Assembly (NCBI RefSeq): GCF_023168145.1
Contig: NZ_BQYK01000003.1
Location: forward strand, 479,819 to 543,818
DNA: 64,000 nt
DNA from: Sporosarcina sp. NCCP-2222
GTDB lineage: Bacteria > Bacillota > Bacilli > Bacillales_A > Planococcaceae
Direction of reading: 5' to 3'
How positions within the stretch are numbered: the first letter of the stretch is position 1; every line of letters begins with the position of its first letter. Shown here piece after piece: positions 53,198 through 61,794 of this stretch. Below the pieces are notes generated by a model. The model searched no databases, was not told where the DNA came from, and saw nothing but the letters and a program-made list of their open reading frames with translations. The translations under genes and the position numbers were made by a program.

Positions 53198-53986
53198 CTA
53201 TTCAACTTGTTTCATCCACTCGCATAATTCGCGGACAACCCTCGCATTTTCAGCTGCCGGGAAGTGGTGTGTATAGTCCGGAAAATACCAGGTATCATAC
53301 GTCATATCTTGTTCCCGCAATGCGTCCTCCAGCATGATCGCCTGTTCAAAAGCCACATTTTCATCTTTCATGCCGTGGATAATCAAAACAGGTGCATCCA
53401 TTTCCTTTATACGGAATAATGCAGTCCGTTCCCGGTATGCTTCCGGCAGATTGTTCGGGGTACCGCCAATGACCCGTTTCATCATTCTTCGCATATCTTC
53501 TCTTTCATTGTACGTAAACACGACATCCGAAATGCCCGCCCATGTTACGACTGAGGTGATATCATCTCGTAAAATTGCAGTCCATAATGCCATGATCCCG
53601 CCACGTGAGAAAGCGTACAAATGAATGCGCTCTTTCCGCAGCTTTGGATGCTGCTTCAGCACATCCACTCCAAAGACTGCATCCTGTCGATCGGCTCCCG
53701 CAAACTCGTCTCGTCCTTCCCCACCGCGGTTTCCCCGGTAGTAAGGGGCAAATACGACAAAACCTTGCGAAGCGAATTGCGCAATTCGGGCTGGACGCAC
53801 CATACCGACATGCTGCATGCCGCCACGCAAATAAAGGATCCCTTCAAATTGGCCTTCTTCAATCGGCTCGCCTAGCAGTCCCTTGACTTTCACTCCGCCC
53901 GACCAATACGTCACTTCTTGGAGCTTCACACGGGGGTTAGGCGACGGGTAGATTCTTTTGGAGATAATACTGCCGTTATCCGCCAT
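53198..53986 (-). CDS. ytmA: S9-like alpha/beta hydrolase (YtmA)
   Basis: A 262-residue hydrolase of the prolyl-oligopeptidase/dienelactone type. The nucleophile is in YAFSRGGIMAL (about 131), Asp in IHGMKDENVAFEQA (about 209) and His in FPDYTHHFPA (about 243). LRGGMQHVG and PYYRGNRGGEGRDEF are typical of S9 members. It overlaps ytkD by 11 bases. Substrate unknown; B. subtilis YtmA is the likely relative. Confidence 0.87.
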   Translation of the reverse strand: MADNGSIISKRIYPSPNPRVKLQEVTYWSGGVKVKGLLGEPIEEGQFEGILYLRGGMQHVGMVRPARIAQFASQGFVVFAPYYRGNRGGEGRDEFAGADRQDAVFGVDVLKQHPKLRKERIHLYAFSRGGIMALWTAILRDDITSVVTWAGISDVVFTYNEREDMRRMMKRVIGGTPNNLPEAYRERTALFRIKEMDAPVLIIHGMKDENVAFEQAIMLEDALREQDMTYDTWYFPDYTHHFPAAENARVVRELCEWMKQVE

Positions 53987-54437
53987 GGGTTTCCACCCAC
54001 TTCCGGATTTTCTCCATGCCGGTGTCCTTCATATGGAAACTTAATTCTTCGCAAAGGTCCAGCTCCTCATCCGTGAACCATAAAGCACCGCCTGTTTCGT
54101 ACAGGACGGGATTTTCCTCAATGGAATCAACCTTACCTGTAAATACCGCTTTGCAAAAAGGAGGATCGGTTTCCACGACATATTCGGCAAATTTAACAAG
54201 GTCCTTCAGAGTAACGCCCGTCTCTTCGATCGCTTCACGGACCGCGGCCTCTTCAATTGTTTCGCCCGGCTCCGCCTTGCCTCCGGGAAATTCAATCCCT
54301 CTGCTTTCATGGCGAGTCATAAGCCATTTCCCTTCGTGTTTTAGGACCACGAGAACATGTCTTGCTTCCATGCCTTTGCGATTCTCACCAAAGGTCAATT
54401 CAACTGCAGCGCCTTTAATATCATTATACGTAATCAT
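53976..54437 (-). CDS. ytkD: Nudix hydrolase YtkD (8-oxo-dGTPase-like)
   Basis: A 153-residue Nudix protein. The Nudix box begins GKAEPGETIEEAA and ends REAIEETGV (about 53-75). FPGGKAEPGE and the N-terminal GAAVELTF fit YtkD, which in B. subtilis cleans oxidised nucleotides (8-oxo-dGTP). ATG 54437 follows GAAAGGATG. First gene of a pair with ytmA. Confidence 0.88.
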   Translation of the reverse strand: MITYNDIKGAAVELTFGENRKGMEARHVLVVLKHEGKWLMTRHESRGIEFPGGKAEPGETIEEAAVREAIEETGVTLKDLVKFAEYVVETDPPFCKAVFTGKVDSIEENPVLYETGGALWFTDEELDLCEELSFHMKDTGMEKIRKWVETHGG

Positions 54438-54556
54438 ATGTAACACATCCTTTCCTATAGTGTAGCGAAGGACACGCGCATTTTACATTCCAAAGGTTCT
54501 TTTTATCCAAATAAAATATAGCGGGACGCTTGGACGCCCCGCCATCACGAAAATCT

Positions 54557-54901
54557 TTAGAACGGATTGTACTTTTTCTCAGGTTCCGGACGGAAATAAG
54601 GCAATTTCTCGATAAATAAACGTGTTTCCGTATCGGTAAACTCATGGATTAACGCATAAAGCTTCATCGTCCGAACATCGATATCCGTATTATCACTGTC
54701 GAAATGATAAGGAACATAAGGCAGGTGAGAACGCAGGAAGTTTCTGAACTCCAAATGATTCATCTGCTCAAATAAATGTTCAAAGATCGGGATGTATTCT
54801 CTCGTAATCGTCAATTCATATTCCCATGGAGATGAATGCTTATCTGTCATGATTTGCTGGTTGGCAACAGACACGTATAGCTTTACTGGGTTCTCTTGCA
54901 T
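54557..54901 (-). CDS. Uncharacterised 114-residue protein
   Basis: Not recognised. Soluble, acidic and rich in aromatic residues (EYELTITREYIPIFEHLFEQ, LRSHLPYVPYHFD). ATG 54901 follows AAAGGAA; a GTG one codon earlier is possible. It lies upstream of ytkD in the same direction, with 119 bases between. Confidence 0.75.
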   Translation of the reverse strand: MQENPVKLYVSVANQQIMTDKHSSPWEYELTITREYIPIFEHLFEQMNHLEFRNFLRSHLPYVPYHFDSDNTDIDVRTMKLYALIHEFTDTETRLFIEKLPYFRPEPEKKYNPF

Positions 54902-54982
54902 CACATATCATTCCTTTTTCGTTAGTATGGAACAAAGTGGCGGAATGATACGCTTTTGACTGAACCCCGATGGTTTACCGCG

Positions 54983-56302
54983 TTATTCGTTTTTCTCGTT
55001 CGCCATGCGTTCCACCGCACTGGCAACATTGGCATGAACCATTGGATCTAATGGATGCGGAACCAAATCACCTGGTTTTGTTGAATCCACAATGGCAAGC
55101 GCTGCTGCGATTAACATCGGATAGGTGATTTCTTTCGCTCGGGCATTTAAAGTTCCCCGGAAGATGCCAGGAAAGCCAAGTACATTGTTTACTTGCCGTC
55201 CGTCTGCCGCAAATGCCGCGCCTGCTTTCAATGCCACTTCTGGCTGAATTTCAGCATTCGGATTGGAAAGTGCAAGGATGATCTGCCCTTTTCGTACCAT
55301 TTCAGGTTTAATTAACCCTTCTACCCCTGTCGTTGCAATGACAATATCGCAAGTCTCCATCAATGTCTCAATAGAAGGTAAAGTAGATCCGCCAAAGTCT
55401 TTTAGCCTTTGCAAGGCGGCTTCATTTCGATCCACACCATGCATTTCCTTAACTCCGTAATTCAGTAGCATTCTGCTGATGGCAAGCCCTGCTGCGCCGA
55501 GACCGATTTGCCCTACTACGGAATTGGACAGATCCACGCCCGTTTGCCTGCAGGCGTTTAGTACAGATGCCAGCGTAACAACAGCCGTTCCGTGCTGATC
55601 ATCATGCATGACTGGAATCGGCAATTCGGCTTTCAGGCGCTCCTCGATTTCAAAGCAATGCGGTGAACCGATATCTTCCAGTAAAATGCCGCCGAATCCT
55701 TGATGGATATGTTTGACGGTTTCTACCACTTCATCTGGATCACTCGTGTCTAAAAGAATTGGAATCCCGCTAATCCCGGCAAATTGATCGAATAACACCG
55801 CTTTTCCTTCCATCACGGGCATGCCAGCAACGGGTCCGATATTACCCAATCCAAGAATCGCCGTTCCATCCGTCACAATCGCTACCGTATTGGAAATGCT
55901 CGTGAAATAATTCGCCTGTTCCGGATCTTCCTGAATGACCTTGCAAACATTCGCAACCCCTGGTGTATACACACGGCGTAAATCCCCTAGTGAACGGATT
56001 TCAATCTTGCCTTTCATATGGATTTTCCCGCCTTCATGGGCATGCAGGACATCATCCGTCACTGCCAGGACTTGAATGCCGCCACCTAATGCATTGATTG
56101 ACTCCACAATTTCTTGAAGCTGCTCTTCACTTGTGCATTGCACTGTCACATCGCGAATCGTTGATAATGTGCCTACTTTTATAGTTTGTATATCGCCGAT
56201 GTCACCGCTTTGCAATCCGATAGCTGTGGCAACTTTTGCAAAATTCCCTGGCACGGAAGGTGTTTCGATGATTAAATTTCTCATATATTGCACTTCTGCC
56301 AT
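54983..56302 (-). CDS. NAD(P)-dependent malic enzyme with N-terminal ACT domain
   Basis: Oxidises malate to pyruvate and CO2. About residues 1-80 form an ACT domain (NLIIETPSVPGNFAKVATAI). The catalytic part has the Tyr region RVYTPGVANVC, Lys in GKAVLFDQFAG, metal site LEDIGSPHCFEIEE and MHDDQHGTAVV, and the dinucleotide fold GQIGLGAAGLAISRML. At 439 residues it equals B. subtilis MleA. ATG 56302 follows GGAGG. Confidence 0.93.
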   Translation of the reverse strand: MAEVQYMRNLIIETPSVPGNFAKVATAIGLQSGDIGDIQTIKVGTLSTIRDVTVQCTSEEQLQEIVESINALGGGIQVLAVTDDVLHAHEGGKIHMKGKIEIRSLGDLRRVYTPGVANVCKVIQEDPEQANYFTSISNTVAIVTDGTAILGLGNIGPVAGMPVMEGKAVLFDQFAGISGIPILLDTSDPDEVVETVKHIHQGFGGILLEDIGSPHCFEIEERLKAELPIPVMHDDQHGTAVVTLASVLNACRQTGVDLSNSVVGQIGLGAAGLAISRMLLNYGVKEMHGVDRNEAALQRLKDFGGSTLPSIETLMETCDIVIATTGVEGLIKPEMVRKGQIILALSNPNAEIQPEVALKAGAAFAADGRQVNNVLGFPGIFRGTLNARAKEITYPMLIAAALAIVDSTKPGDLVPHPLDPMVHANVASAVERMANEKNE

Positions 56303-56390
56303 GCTGAAAACCTCCATGTTTATTAAAAAGATAAAATGCTCTTGTCTAACCCATACCCCATTCTACATGGAGTTAATTCAGCATCCAACC

Positions 56391-56428
56391 AAAAAATGAG
56401 CATACACCCCAAACGAGGCGTATACTCA
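56391..56428 (-). terminator. Terminator of yjfB
   Basis: GAGTATAC and GTATGCTC pair with internal CC/GG; TTTTTTGG follows on the minus strand. Confidence 0.65.
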
Positions 56429-56435
56429 CTTCCTA

Positions 56436-56615
56436 TTACGCTTTCATATCAAGCGCCGTTCCTTTGTAAGGATGGGCTGCCGACTGCTGTGGCAAGCTTT
56501 CCAATAAATCCGTCGCTGCGGTTGCGTTAACGGCCATTGCCTTGTTCAACACGCTTAACTGGACTGTAGACTGAAGGCTGCGCAGCTGGCTCGCCATAAT
56601 GGAATTCAACTCCAT
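56436..56615 (-). CDS. yjfB: YjfB family putative motility protein
   Basis: A 59-residue helical protein; MELNSIMASQLRSLQSTVQL and LNKAMAVNATAATDLLESLP match the YjfB family, often called putative motility proteins because of their codon and operon context with flagellar genes. ATG 56615 lies 6-7 bases after AAGGAGGG. Single gene. Confidence 0.85.
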   Translation of the reverse strand: MELNSIMASQLRSLQSTVQLSVLNKAMAVNATAATDLLESLPQQSAAHPYKGTALDMKA

Positions 56616-56676
56616 TCCCATCCCTCCTTCCCCTTCTACTATCGGCAAACCGATATGAATATCAAGGGAAATCAAA

Positions 56677-57126
56677 TCATTTATTATCTTCGCCTAGGAA
56701 CGCATTTAACATCCACTGATGTTTTTCCACGCTCTGGTATGTTGCATTCAATAAATCTTCCGTCATATCGTCACCATCTTCAGCAGCCAGCTTCATGCCG
56801 TGCTTTAAAGATTCCATAATGGCATTGAAATCATCGACTACTGATTTTACCATCTGCTCTGCTGACTCAGAACCGGTTGCTTCTTGTACGACAGACAGCT
56901 CCAGATGTTCACGCAAGGCAGCAGCGGGTTCCCCTCCAAGTGTCAGCATCCGTTCTGCGATTTCATCCATATGAAGAGTCGCTTCGTTATACAGCTCTTC
57001 AAACTTGGCATGTAACGTGAAGAACTCTCTTCCTTTCACATACCAATGATAATTATGAAGTTTGGCATACATGACCGACCATGTGGCCACTTGTTTATTC
57101 AATTCGGTTAACAATTCCTTGGACAT
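56677..57126 (-). CDS. dps: Dps family ferritin-like DNA-protecting protein
   Basis: A 149-residue Dps/mini-ferritin. The inter-subunit ferroxidase residues are in KLHNYHWYVKGREFFTLHAKFEEL (first His, Asp/Glu and His) and HMDEIAERMLTLGG. It stores iron and reduces peroxide damage. ATG 57126 follows AAGGAGAGAG. No clear PerR box was found ahead of it. Divergent from yidD. Confidence 0.93.
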   Translation of the reverse strand: MSKELLTELNKQVATWSVMYAKLHNYHWYVKGREFFTLHAKFEELYNEATLHMDEIAERMLTLGGEPAAALREHLELSVVQEATGSESAEQMVKSVVDDFNAIMESLKHGMKLAAEDGDDMTEDLLNATYQSVEKHQWMLNAFLGEDNK

Positions 57127-57227
57127 ACAACTCTCTCCTTCAAACCAATTTATATAAAGCATCTCTCTGTTAATTTACCTCTAAAAGAAATAAAATAAAC
57201 CTATCAGCAAAAGAGGAGCCCAGTCCA

Positions 57228-57458
57228 TTGAAGTATATCTTAATGAGTTTGATTAAAATTTATCAAAAAATTATTTCTCCGCTCACACCGCCGACATGCC
57301 GGTTTTATCCGACCTGTTCCCATTATGGGATAGAAGCAATTGAAAAGCATGGTGCCTTAAAAGGAACATGGCTGGCAATCCGTAGAATATCGAAATGCCA
57401 TCCTTTCCATGAAGGTGGATTTGATCCTGTACCCGACAAAATTGAAAAAGATAAATGA
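57228..57458 (+). CDS. yidD: Membrane protein insertion efficiency factor YidD
   Basis: A 76-residue amphipathic membrane-bound protein that helps insertion of inner-membrane proteins with YidC. The family signature [19 protein letters not shown] (about 24-42), the third Cys in SKCHPF and the GGFDPVPD end are intact. TTG start behind AGAGGAG. Confidence 0.95.
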   Translation: MKYILMSLIKIYQKIISPLTPPTCRFYPTCSHYGIEAIEKHGALKGTWLAIRRISKCHPFHEGGFDPVPDKIEKDK

Positions 57459-57462
57459 TCTT

Positions 57463-57483
57463 CCGGCGAAAGCCGGTTTTTTT
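57463..57483 (+). terminator. Terminator of yidD
   Basis: CCGGC-GAAA-GCCGG followed by TTTTTTT. Confidence 0.9.
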
Positions 57484-57497
57484 ATGGATGTTAAGGG

Positions 57498-57526
57498 TTG
57501 CGCATTCTTTCATTCTCCTGTATGAT
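57498..57526 (+). promoter_or_regulatory. Promoter of the zinc-binding lipoprotein gene
   Basis: TTGCGC (57498-57503), 17-base spacer, TATGAT (57521-57526). Confidence 0.6.
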
Positions 57527-57540
57527 AAAAAAGCCTTCTT

Positions 57541-57561
57541 AAATAGTAACCATTACGATTA
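57541..57561 (+). promoter_or_regulatory. Predicted Zur box
   Basis: AAATAGTAACCATTACGATTA matches the Zur box AAATCGTAATNATTACGATTT at 18 of 21, just downstream of the predicted start of transcription. Zur with zinc should repress here. Confidence 0.8.
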
Positions 57562-57584
57562 ACAAGAAAAGGAGATAATTTTCG

Positions 57585-58541
57585 TTGAAACGATTTCTAT
57601 TTATTGTATTAGTATTTACCCTTGTGTTAGGAGCCTGTGGCAAGACAGGCGAAAAAGTGAAGAAGGAGGATGGTAAGATTTCAATCTACACAACAGTCTA
57701 TCCCCTTCAATACTTTGCTCAGCGGATCGGCGGTTCTCATGTTACTGTGCAATCCATCTATCCGGCTGGAGCCGATGAACATTCATTTGAACCGACTCAG
57801 AAGGATATGATGAATCTGGCAGATGCTGATTTATTTCTATACATCGGGCTCGGCCTCGAAGGATTTGTTGAAAATGCGAAAAAAACATTAAAAAACGAAA
57901 ATGTACAGATGATCGCGACAGCTGAAAACATTCCTGCTGAGGAATTACATGCCGGCCATGATCATGAGGAGGATCACGATGAAGATGGGCATGAAGAAGA
58001 ACATCATGACCATGGAGAATTTGATCCACACGTCTGGATTTCTCCTAAGTTGAGCATAGAACTGGCTAAATCCATTGAAGAGGCATTAGTCAAGGAAGCA
58101 CCGGAATTTGAAGAAGAATTTAAGACGAATCGTGAAAAGCTGGAACAAGATCTAATTGCTTTAGATGGTCAGTTCCAAGAGATGGCGAGCAAAGCCCCAT
58201 CTAAAACCTTCTTCGTTTCCCATGCTGCATTTGGTTATATCGCAGAAGAGTATGGCCTAGAACAAGTGGCTATTTCCGGTTTGAATTCACAAAGTGAGCC
58301 TTCCCAAAAACAATTAGCTCATATTGTAGAGCAAGCGAAAGAAAAGAATGTCCACTATATTTTGTTCGAACAGAACGTCTCATCAAAACTGACAGATGTC
58401 ATCCGTAAAGAAATTGGAGCGGAATCGTTGATGCTTCATAATTTAGGCGTGTTGACTCCTGAAGATGTGAAGAACGAGGAAACATATTTTACGCTAATGG
58501 ATCGTAATCTGAAGGTTTTTCAAAAAGCGTTAAGCCAATAA
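57585..58541 (+). CDS. znuA: ZnuA/AdcA-type zinc-binding lipoprotein
   Basis: A 318-residue substrate-binding lipoprotein of a zinc (or Mn) ABC importer. Lipobox LGACG near residue 17-18. Metal ligands: His in ADEHSFEPTQ, a His/Asp/Glu-rich loop at about 123-147 (HDHEEDHDEDGHEEEHH), His in FDPHVWISP, His in FFVSHAAFGY and a final Glu/Asp in the C-lobe. The His-rich loop and Zur box argue for zinc. TTG start behind AAAGGAG. No permease or ATPase gene is adjacent. Confidence 0.92.
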   Translation: MKRFLFIVLVFTLVLGACGKTGEKVKKEDGKISIYTTVYPLQYFAQRIGGSHVTVQSIYPAGADEHSFEPTQKDMMNLADADLFLYIGLGLEGFVENAKKTLKNENVQMIATAENIPAEELHAGHDHEEDHDEDGHEEEHHDHGEFDPHVWISPKLSIELAKSIEEALVKEAPEFEEEFKTNREKLEQDLIALDGQFQEMASKAPSKTFFVSHAAFGYIAEEYGLEQVAISGLNSQSEPSQKQLAHIVEQAKEKNVHYILFEQNVSSKLTDVIRKEIGAESLMLHNLGVLTPEDVKNEETYFTLMDRNLKVFQKALSQ

Positions 58542-58555
58542 AGAAAAGCTAAAAC

Positions 58556-58592
58556 GGAACGGGGAGCATCGTCTGCTTCCCCGTTTCTTTTT
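58556..58592 (+). terminator. Terminator of znuA
   Basis: AACGGGGAGCA pairs with TGCTTCCCCGTT (one bulge), followed by TCTTTTT. Confidence 0.85.
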
Positions 58593-60045
58593 ATGTGGAC
58601 GGAAGGATTTTCTTCAACTCCCGCCTCAATAATTTATTTGAAGCATTGCGAGGCAATTGATCGACAAAAACAATCTGTTTAGGCACTTTATATTTTGCCA
58701 ATCGGGCAGCACAATATTCGATCAGCTCTTCACCCGTAACGTCAATTTTATTGACAATAAAGGCGATCGGGACACTTCCCCATGTTTCATCTTCTATCCC
58801 GCATACCCCTGCCTCTTGTACAGCAGGATGCCCCATCAATGTGTTTTCTAATTCCGCGGGGTAAATATTTTCTCCGCCTGAGATAATTAAATCGGAACGC
58901 CGATCCACTACATACAAATAACCATCTCCGTCCAAATAGCCAATATCACCGGTATGCAGCCATCCATCCACCATCGGCTGTCTATCTGTAAATCTGCCGA
59001 TATAACCGGGCGTGACATGAGGACCGCGAATCAGTATTTCTCCAGCCTCATTCGCTTTGCCAGCACCATCAATTTTTATTTCATTAAAAAATAGTGGTTT
59101 TCCTGAGGATCCAAGCTTTTGCAATGCATCCTCAGCCGAGAGTGTTGCTGTCTGAGAGCTTGTCTCCGTCATGCCGTACGTTTGCAGAACAGGGATGTCC
59201 AATTCGCTTGCACGCTCAAGTATAGATCGCGCCACTGGCCCGCCGCCAACTAACATAGTCTTGAAATGAGGTGACACAGTCCAGTCATTATCGAGCAATG
59301 CCTCCATCACCTTCTCAAGTGTCAACGCAACTACAGACATACGGGTCACCTTGCCGTCACGGATATCCATAGCGGCGTTTGTCGCATCAAATTTTTCGTA
59401 TAGGCGAACTTCCATTCCATATAGCACAGAGCGCACTAAAATGGAAAAGCCGCTTATGTGGAAGAGCGGCATAGCACAAAGCCAGGCATCCTTTTCTGAG
59501 AGACCTAGGTTCAAGACAGAGGATAAAGCACTTGAAGTATGGTTCCCTGCAGTTTGCCGTACCCCCTTCGGAAAACCAGTTGTACCGGAAGTATACATGA
59601 TGGTAATTGTCCGATCCTCATTCCACGACCGTTCCGGGAGAAAAGCTGTTTCTTCCATCGACTGCAGCTCAGACACGGTTACCATCCGGACCTTTGATTC
59701 GTTTATCAACTCTGTGTAATCATCCGAAACAATTACGGTTTGCACTTCTGCATCTTCAAGCTGCCATTCCAGTTCAGATTTTGATAAACGGCTATTCAAC
59801 ATGACCATTTCAAGCCCTGCCATCATGCAGCCGTGGATAATAAATACCATTTCTGGAGTTGATTTTCCGAGAAGAGCGATCCGATCCCCATTTTTCAAGC
59901 CGCATGATGTTAATTGCCGCGCCCTCCTCATAGCTTCACCGTACAACTGCTCAAATGTCCACTGTTTGGTGCCAAAAGTCAAAGCGAGGCGCCCCGGTGT
60001 TATATATGCTCGTTGCAATAGCCAATTTGGTATCATTTGATTCAC
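58591..60045 (-). CDS. menE: o-Succinylbenzoate-CoA ligase
   Basis: Activates o-succinylbenzoate with CoA and ATP in menaquinone synthesis. A 484-residue ANL-superfamily enzyme: P-loop IMYTSGTTGFPKGV (about 151-164), adenylate motif QTYGMTETSSQ, GWLHTGDIGYLDGDGYL, and the final Lys in PRNASNKLLRR. It follows menB after a terminator hairpin, so it may be read at a lower level or from its own promoter. Confidence 0.95.
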   Translation of the reverse strand: MNQMIPNWLLQRAYITPGRLALTFGTKQWTFEQLYGEAMRRARQLTSCGLKNGDRIALLGKSTPEMVFIIHGCMMAGLEMVMLNSRLSKSELEWQLEDAEVQTVIVSDDYTELINESKVRMVTVSELQSMEETAFLPERSWNEDRTITIMYTSGTTGFPKGVRQTAGNHTSSALSSVLNLGLSEKDAWLCAMPLFHISGFSILVRSVLYGMEVRLYEKFDATNAAMDIRDGKVTRMSVVALTLEKVMEALLDNDWTVSPHFKTMLVGGGPVARSILERASELDIPVLQTYGMTETSSQTATLSAEDALQKLGSSGKPLFFNEIKIDGAGKANEAGEILIRGPHVTPGYIGRFTDRQPMVDGWLHTGDIGYLDGDGYLYVVDRRSDLIISGGENIYPAELENTLMGHPAVQEAGVCGIEDETWGSVPIAFIVNKIDVTGEELIEYCAARLAKYKVPKQIVFVDQLPRNASNKLLRRELKKILPST

Positions 60046-60100
60046 CTGTCTTTTCCAAAATATCTACTGTTCTCCTCAATTTTCTACTTAATCATAAATA

Positions 60101-60130
60101 AAAGAAAAACTGCCTGGCGAAAGGCAGTTT
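60101..60130 (-). terminator. Terminator between menB and menE
   Basis: AAACTGCCT and AGGCAGTTT pair around a 6-base loop; minus strand runs into TTTTTCTTTT. Confidence 0.88.
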
Positions 60131-60136
60131 CGTTTA

Positions 60137-60955
60137 TTAAGGGAAGCGTGGGAATTGACCAAAGTCAGGTTTGCGCTTTTCTTTAAACGCATCTCGTCCT
60201 TCTTTTGCTTCGTCAGTCGTATAGTAAAGAAGTGTTGCATCGCCTGCCATTTGTTGAAGACCGGCAAGACCATCCGTATCCGCATTCATAGCTGCTTTAA
60301 TAAAGCGAAGTGCTGTTGGGCTCATGGATAGCATTTCTTCGCACCATTGGACTGTTTCATCTTCCAATTGCTCATAAGGGACAACCGTATTGACCAATCC
60401 CATATCCAAAGCTTGCTGTGCGTCGTATTGACGGCAGAGGTACCAAATTTCACGGGCTTTCTTATGGCCGATAATTCTAGCTAAATAGCCGGAACCATAA
60501 CCAGCATCAAATGAACCGACTTTTGGTCCAGTCTGTCCAAAAATGGCATTGTCTGCGGCAATCGTCAAATCACATACTACGTGAAGCACGTGTCCGCCAC
60601 CGATAGCATAGCCTGCAACCATCGCGACGACCGGTTTAGGAATTACGCGGATTAAGCGTTGTAGATCCAAAACATTCAAGCGTGGAATTTCGTCATCACC
60701 AACATATCCACCATGTCCTCGAACCTTTTGGTCACCGCCTGAACAGAAAGCTTTTTCTCCTTCTCCAGTTAAAACGATGACGCCGATGCTTTCATCATCC
60801 CGTGCTCGTGAAAAAGCATCAATCATTTCCATAACCGTTTTAGGGCGGAATGCATTACGCACTTCCGGACGGTTAATTGTCACTTTGGCAATGCCATTGT
60901 ATTTTTCGTATTTGATATCTTCGTATGTACGAATTGTTTCCCATTGACGTGTCAT
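60137..60955 (-). CDS. menB: 1,4-Dihydroxy-2-naphthoyl-CoA synthase
   Basis: Ring-closing step of menaquinone synthesis. Crotonase-fold enzyme of 272 residues from ATG 60955 (GAGGAGGT before it), as in B. subtilis (271). [14 protein letters not shown] (about 83-96) and [21 protein letters not shown] hold the oxyanion-hole residues, and [17 protein letters not shown] the catalytic Asp/Tyr region. Upstream in-frame extension overlaps menH and is not real. Confidence 0.96.
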   Translation of the reverse strand: MTRQWETIRTYEDIKYEKYNGIAKVTINRPEVRNAFRPKTVMEMIDAFSRARDDESIGVIVLTGEGEKAFCSGGDQKVRGHGGYVGDDEIPRLNVLDLQRLIRVIPKPVVAMVAGYAIGGGHVLHVVCDLTIAADNAIFGQTGPKVGSFDAGYGSGYLARIIGHKKAREIWYLCRQYDAQQALDMGLVNTVVPYEQLEDETVQWCEEMLSMSPTALRFIKAAMNADTDGLAGLQQMAGDATLLYYTTDEAKEGRDAFKEKRKPDFGQFPRFP

Positions 60956-60966
60956 ACTGTACCTCC

Positions 60967-61794
60967 TCAATAAGTTAGACCTTCTAAATACTCCTTCACT
61001 ATTGTAACAAATAGTTCGGGTTTTTCCACGTGAATTGCATGTCCCGCCTGCGGAACAATGATTTGGGTCGCTTTCGGGAGATCTTTTTTCATTTCCCGGG
61101 CAATAGCTACAAATTTCGAGTCTAGCTCTCCCGTCATTAATAAAACAGGCATTTGGAGCTCTCGTAAAATCTCCCAATACGATGGCTGGCTGCCTGTCCC
61201 AAAACCTCGCAGGCTGTTCGCCAATCCCGTCGGAGACTGAGACATCCGTTCCTCTCGTATTGCTTTGCGCTTATCCGCTGACAGCATTTTTTGCGACTCA
61301 AACAAAGGTATATTTTCCCAGTTATTCACAAAAGTTTCTATCCCATTTTGAAGAAGGCGCTCTGCTAAACCGGCATCGCTTGCCTGTCTTGCGATCCGCT
61401 CTTCCTCTTTTTGTAGTCCAGGGGAGGAGCTTTCTAAGAGTAATGCTGCAATCTTTTCTGGATGACGGGCAGTGTATCCTATTGCCAACCGGCCACCCAT
61501 AGAATAGCCAACAAAAATAAATCGGCTGAGCTGGAGTTTACTAAATAAATCATCCAAATCTGCCACTTGTTCAGACATGGAGTATCTATCTGCTTCTAGC
61601 GGAGTGGATGTCTTTCCGTGACCTGTCAAATCCACGGCAAAAACGGAAAAGTCATCCTTCAGCGTGTTCATTGCATCCCGCCAAGTCGAGCTGCTTCCTG
61701 TAAAACCATGGAGAAATACGATAGCCGGTTTTTCTGGATTTACAAACTGCTCCACATACATGTCAAGACCGCGAATGGAGTATGTCTTTCCCAT
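60967..61794 (-). CDS. menH: MenH, SHCHC synthase
   Basis: 2-succinyl-6-hydroxy-2,4-cyclohexadiene-1-carboxylate synthase, a 275-residue alpha/beta hydrolase-fold lyase. Motifs: [14 protein letters not shown], nucleophile [12 protein letters not shown] (about 96-107), Asp in TGELDSKF, His in QAGHAIHVE. The start shares 1 base with the menD stop (TAATG). AAGGAG precedes the ATG. Confidence 0.93.
   Translation of the reverse strand: MGKTYSIRGLDMYVEQFVNPEKPAIVFLHGFTGSSSTWRDAMNTLKDDFSVFAVDLTGHGKTSTPLEADRYSMSEQVADLDDLFSKLQLSRFIFVGYSMGGRLAIGYTARHPEKIAALLLESSSPGLQKEEERIARQASDAGLAERLLQNGIETFVNNWENIPLFESQKMLSADKRKAIREERMSQSPTGLANSLRGFGTGSQPSYWEILRELQMPVLLMTGELDSKFVAIAREMKKDLPKATQIIVPQAGHAIHVEKPELFVTIVKEYLEGLTY

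Noticed and set aside
57127..57227. PerR box ahead of dps
   Set aside because: No segment comes close to the TTATAATNATTATAA pattern.
60956..61177. Extended N-terminus of MenB
   Set aside because: The extra 74 residues read out of frame through menH.
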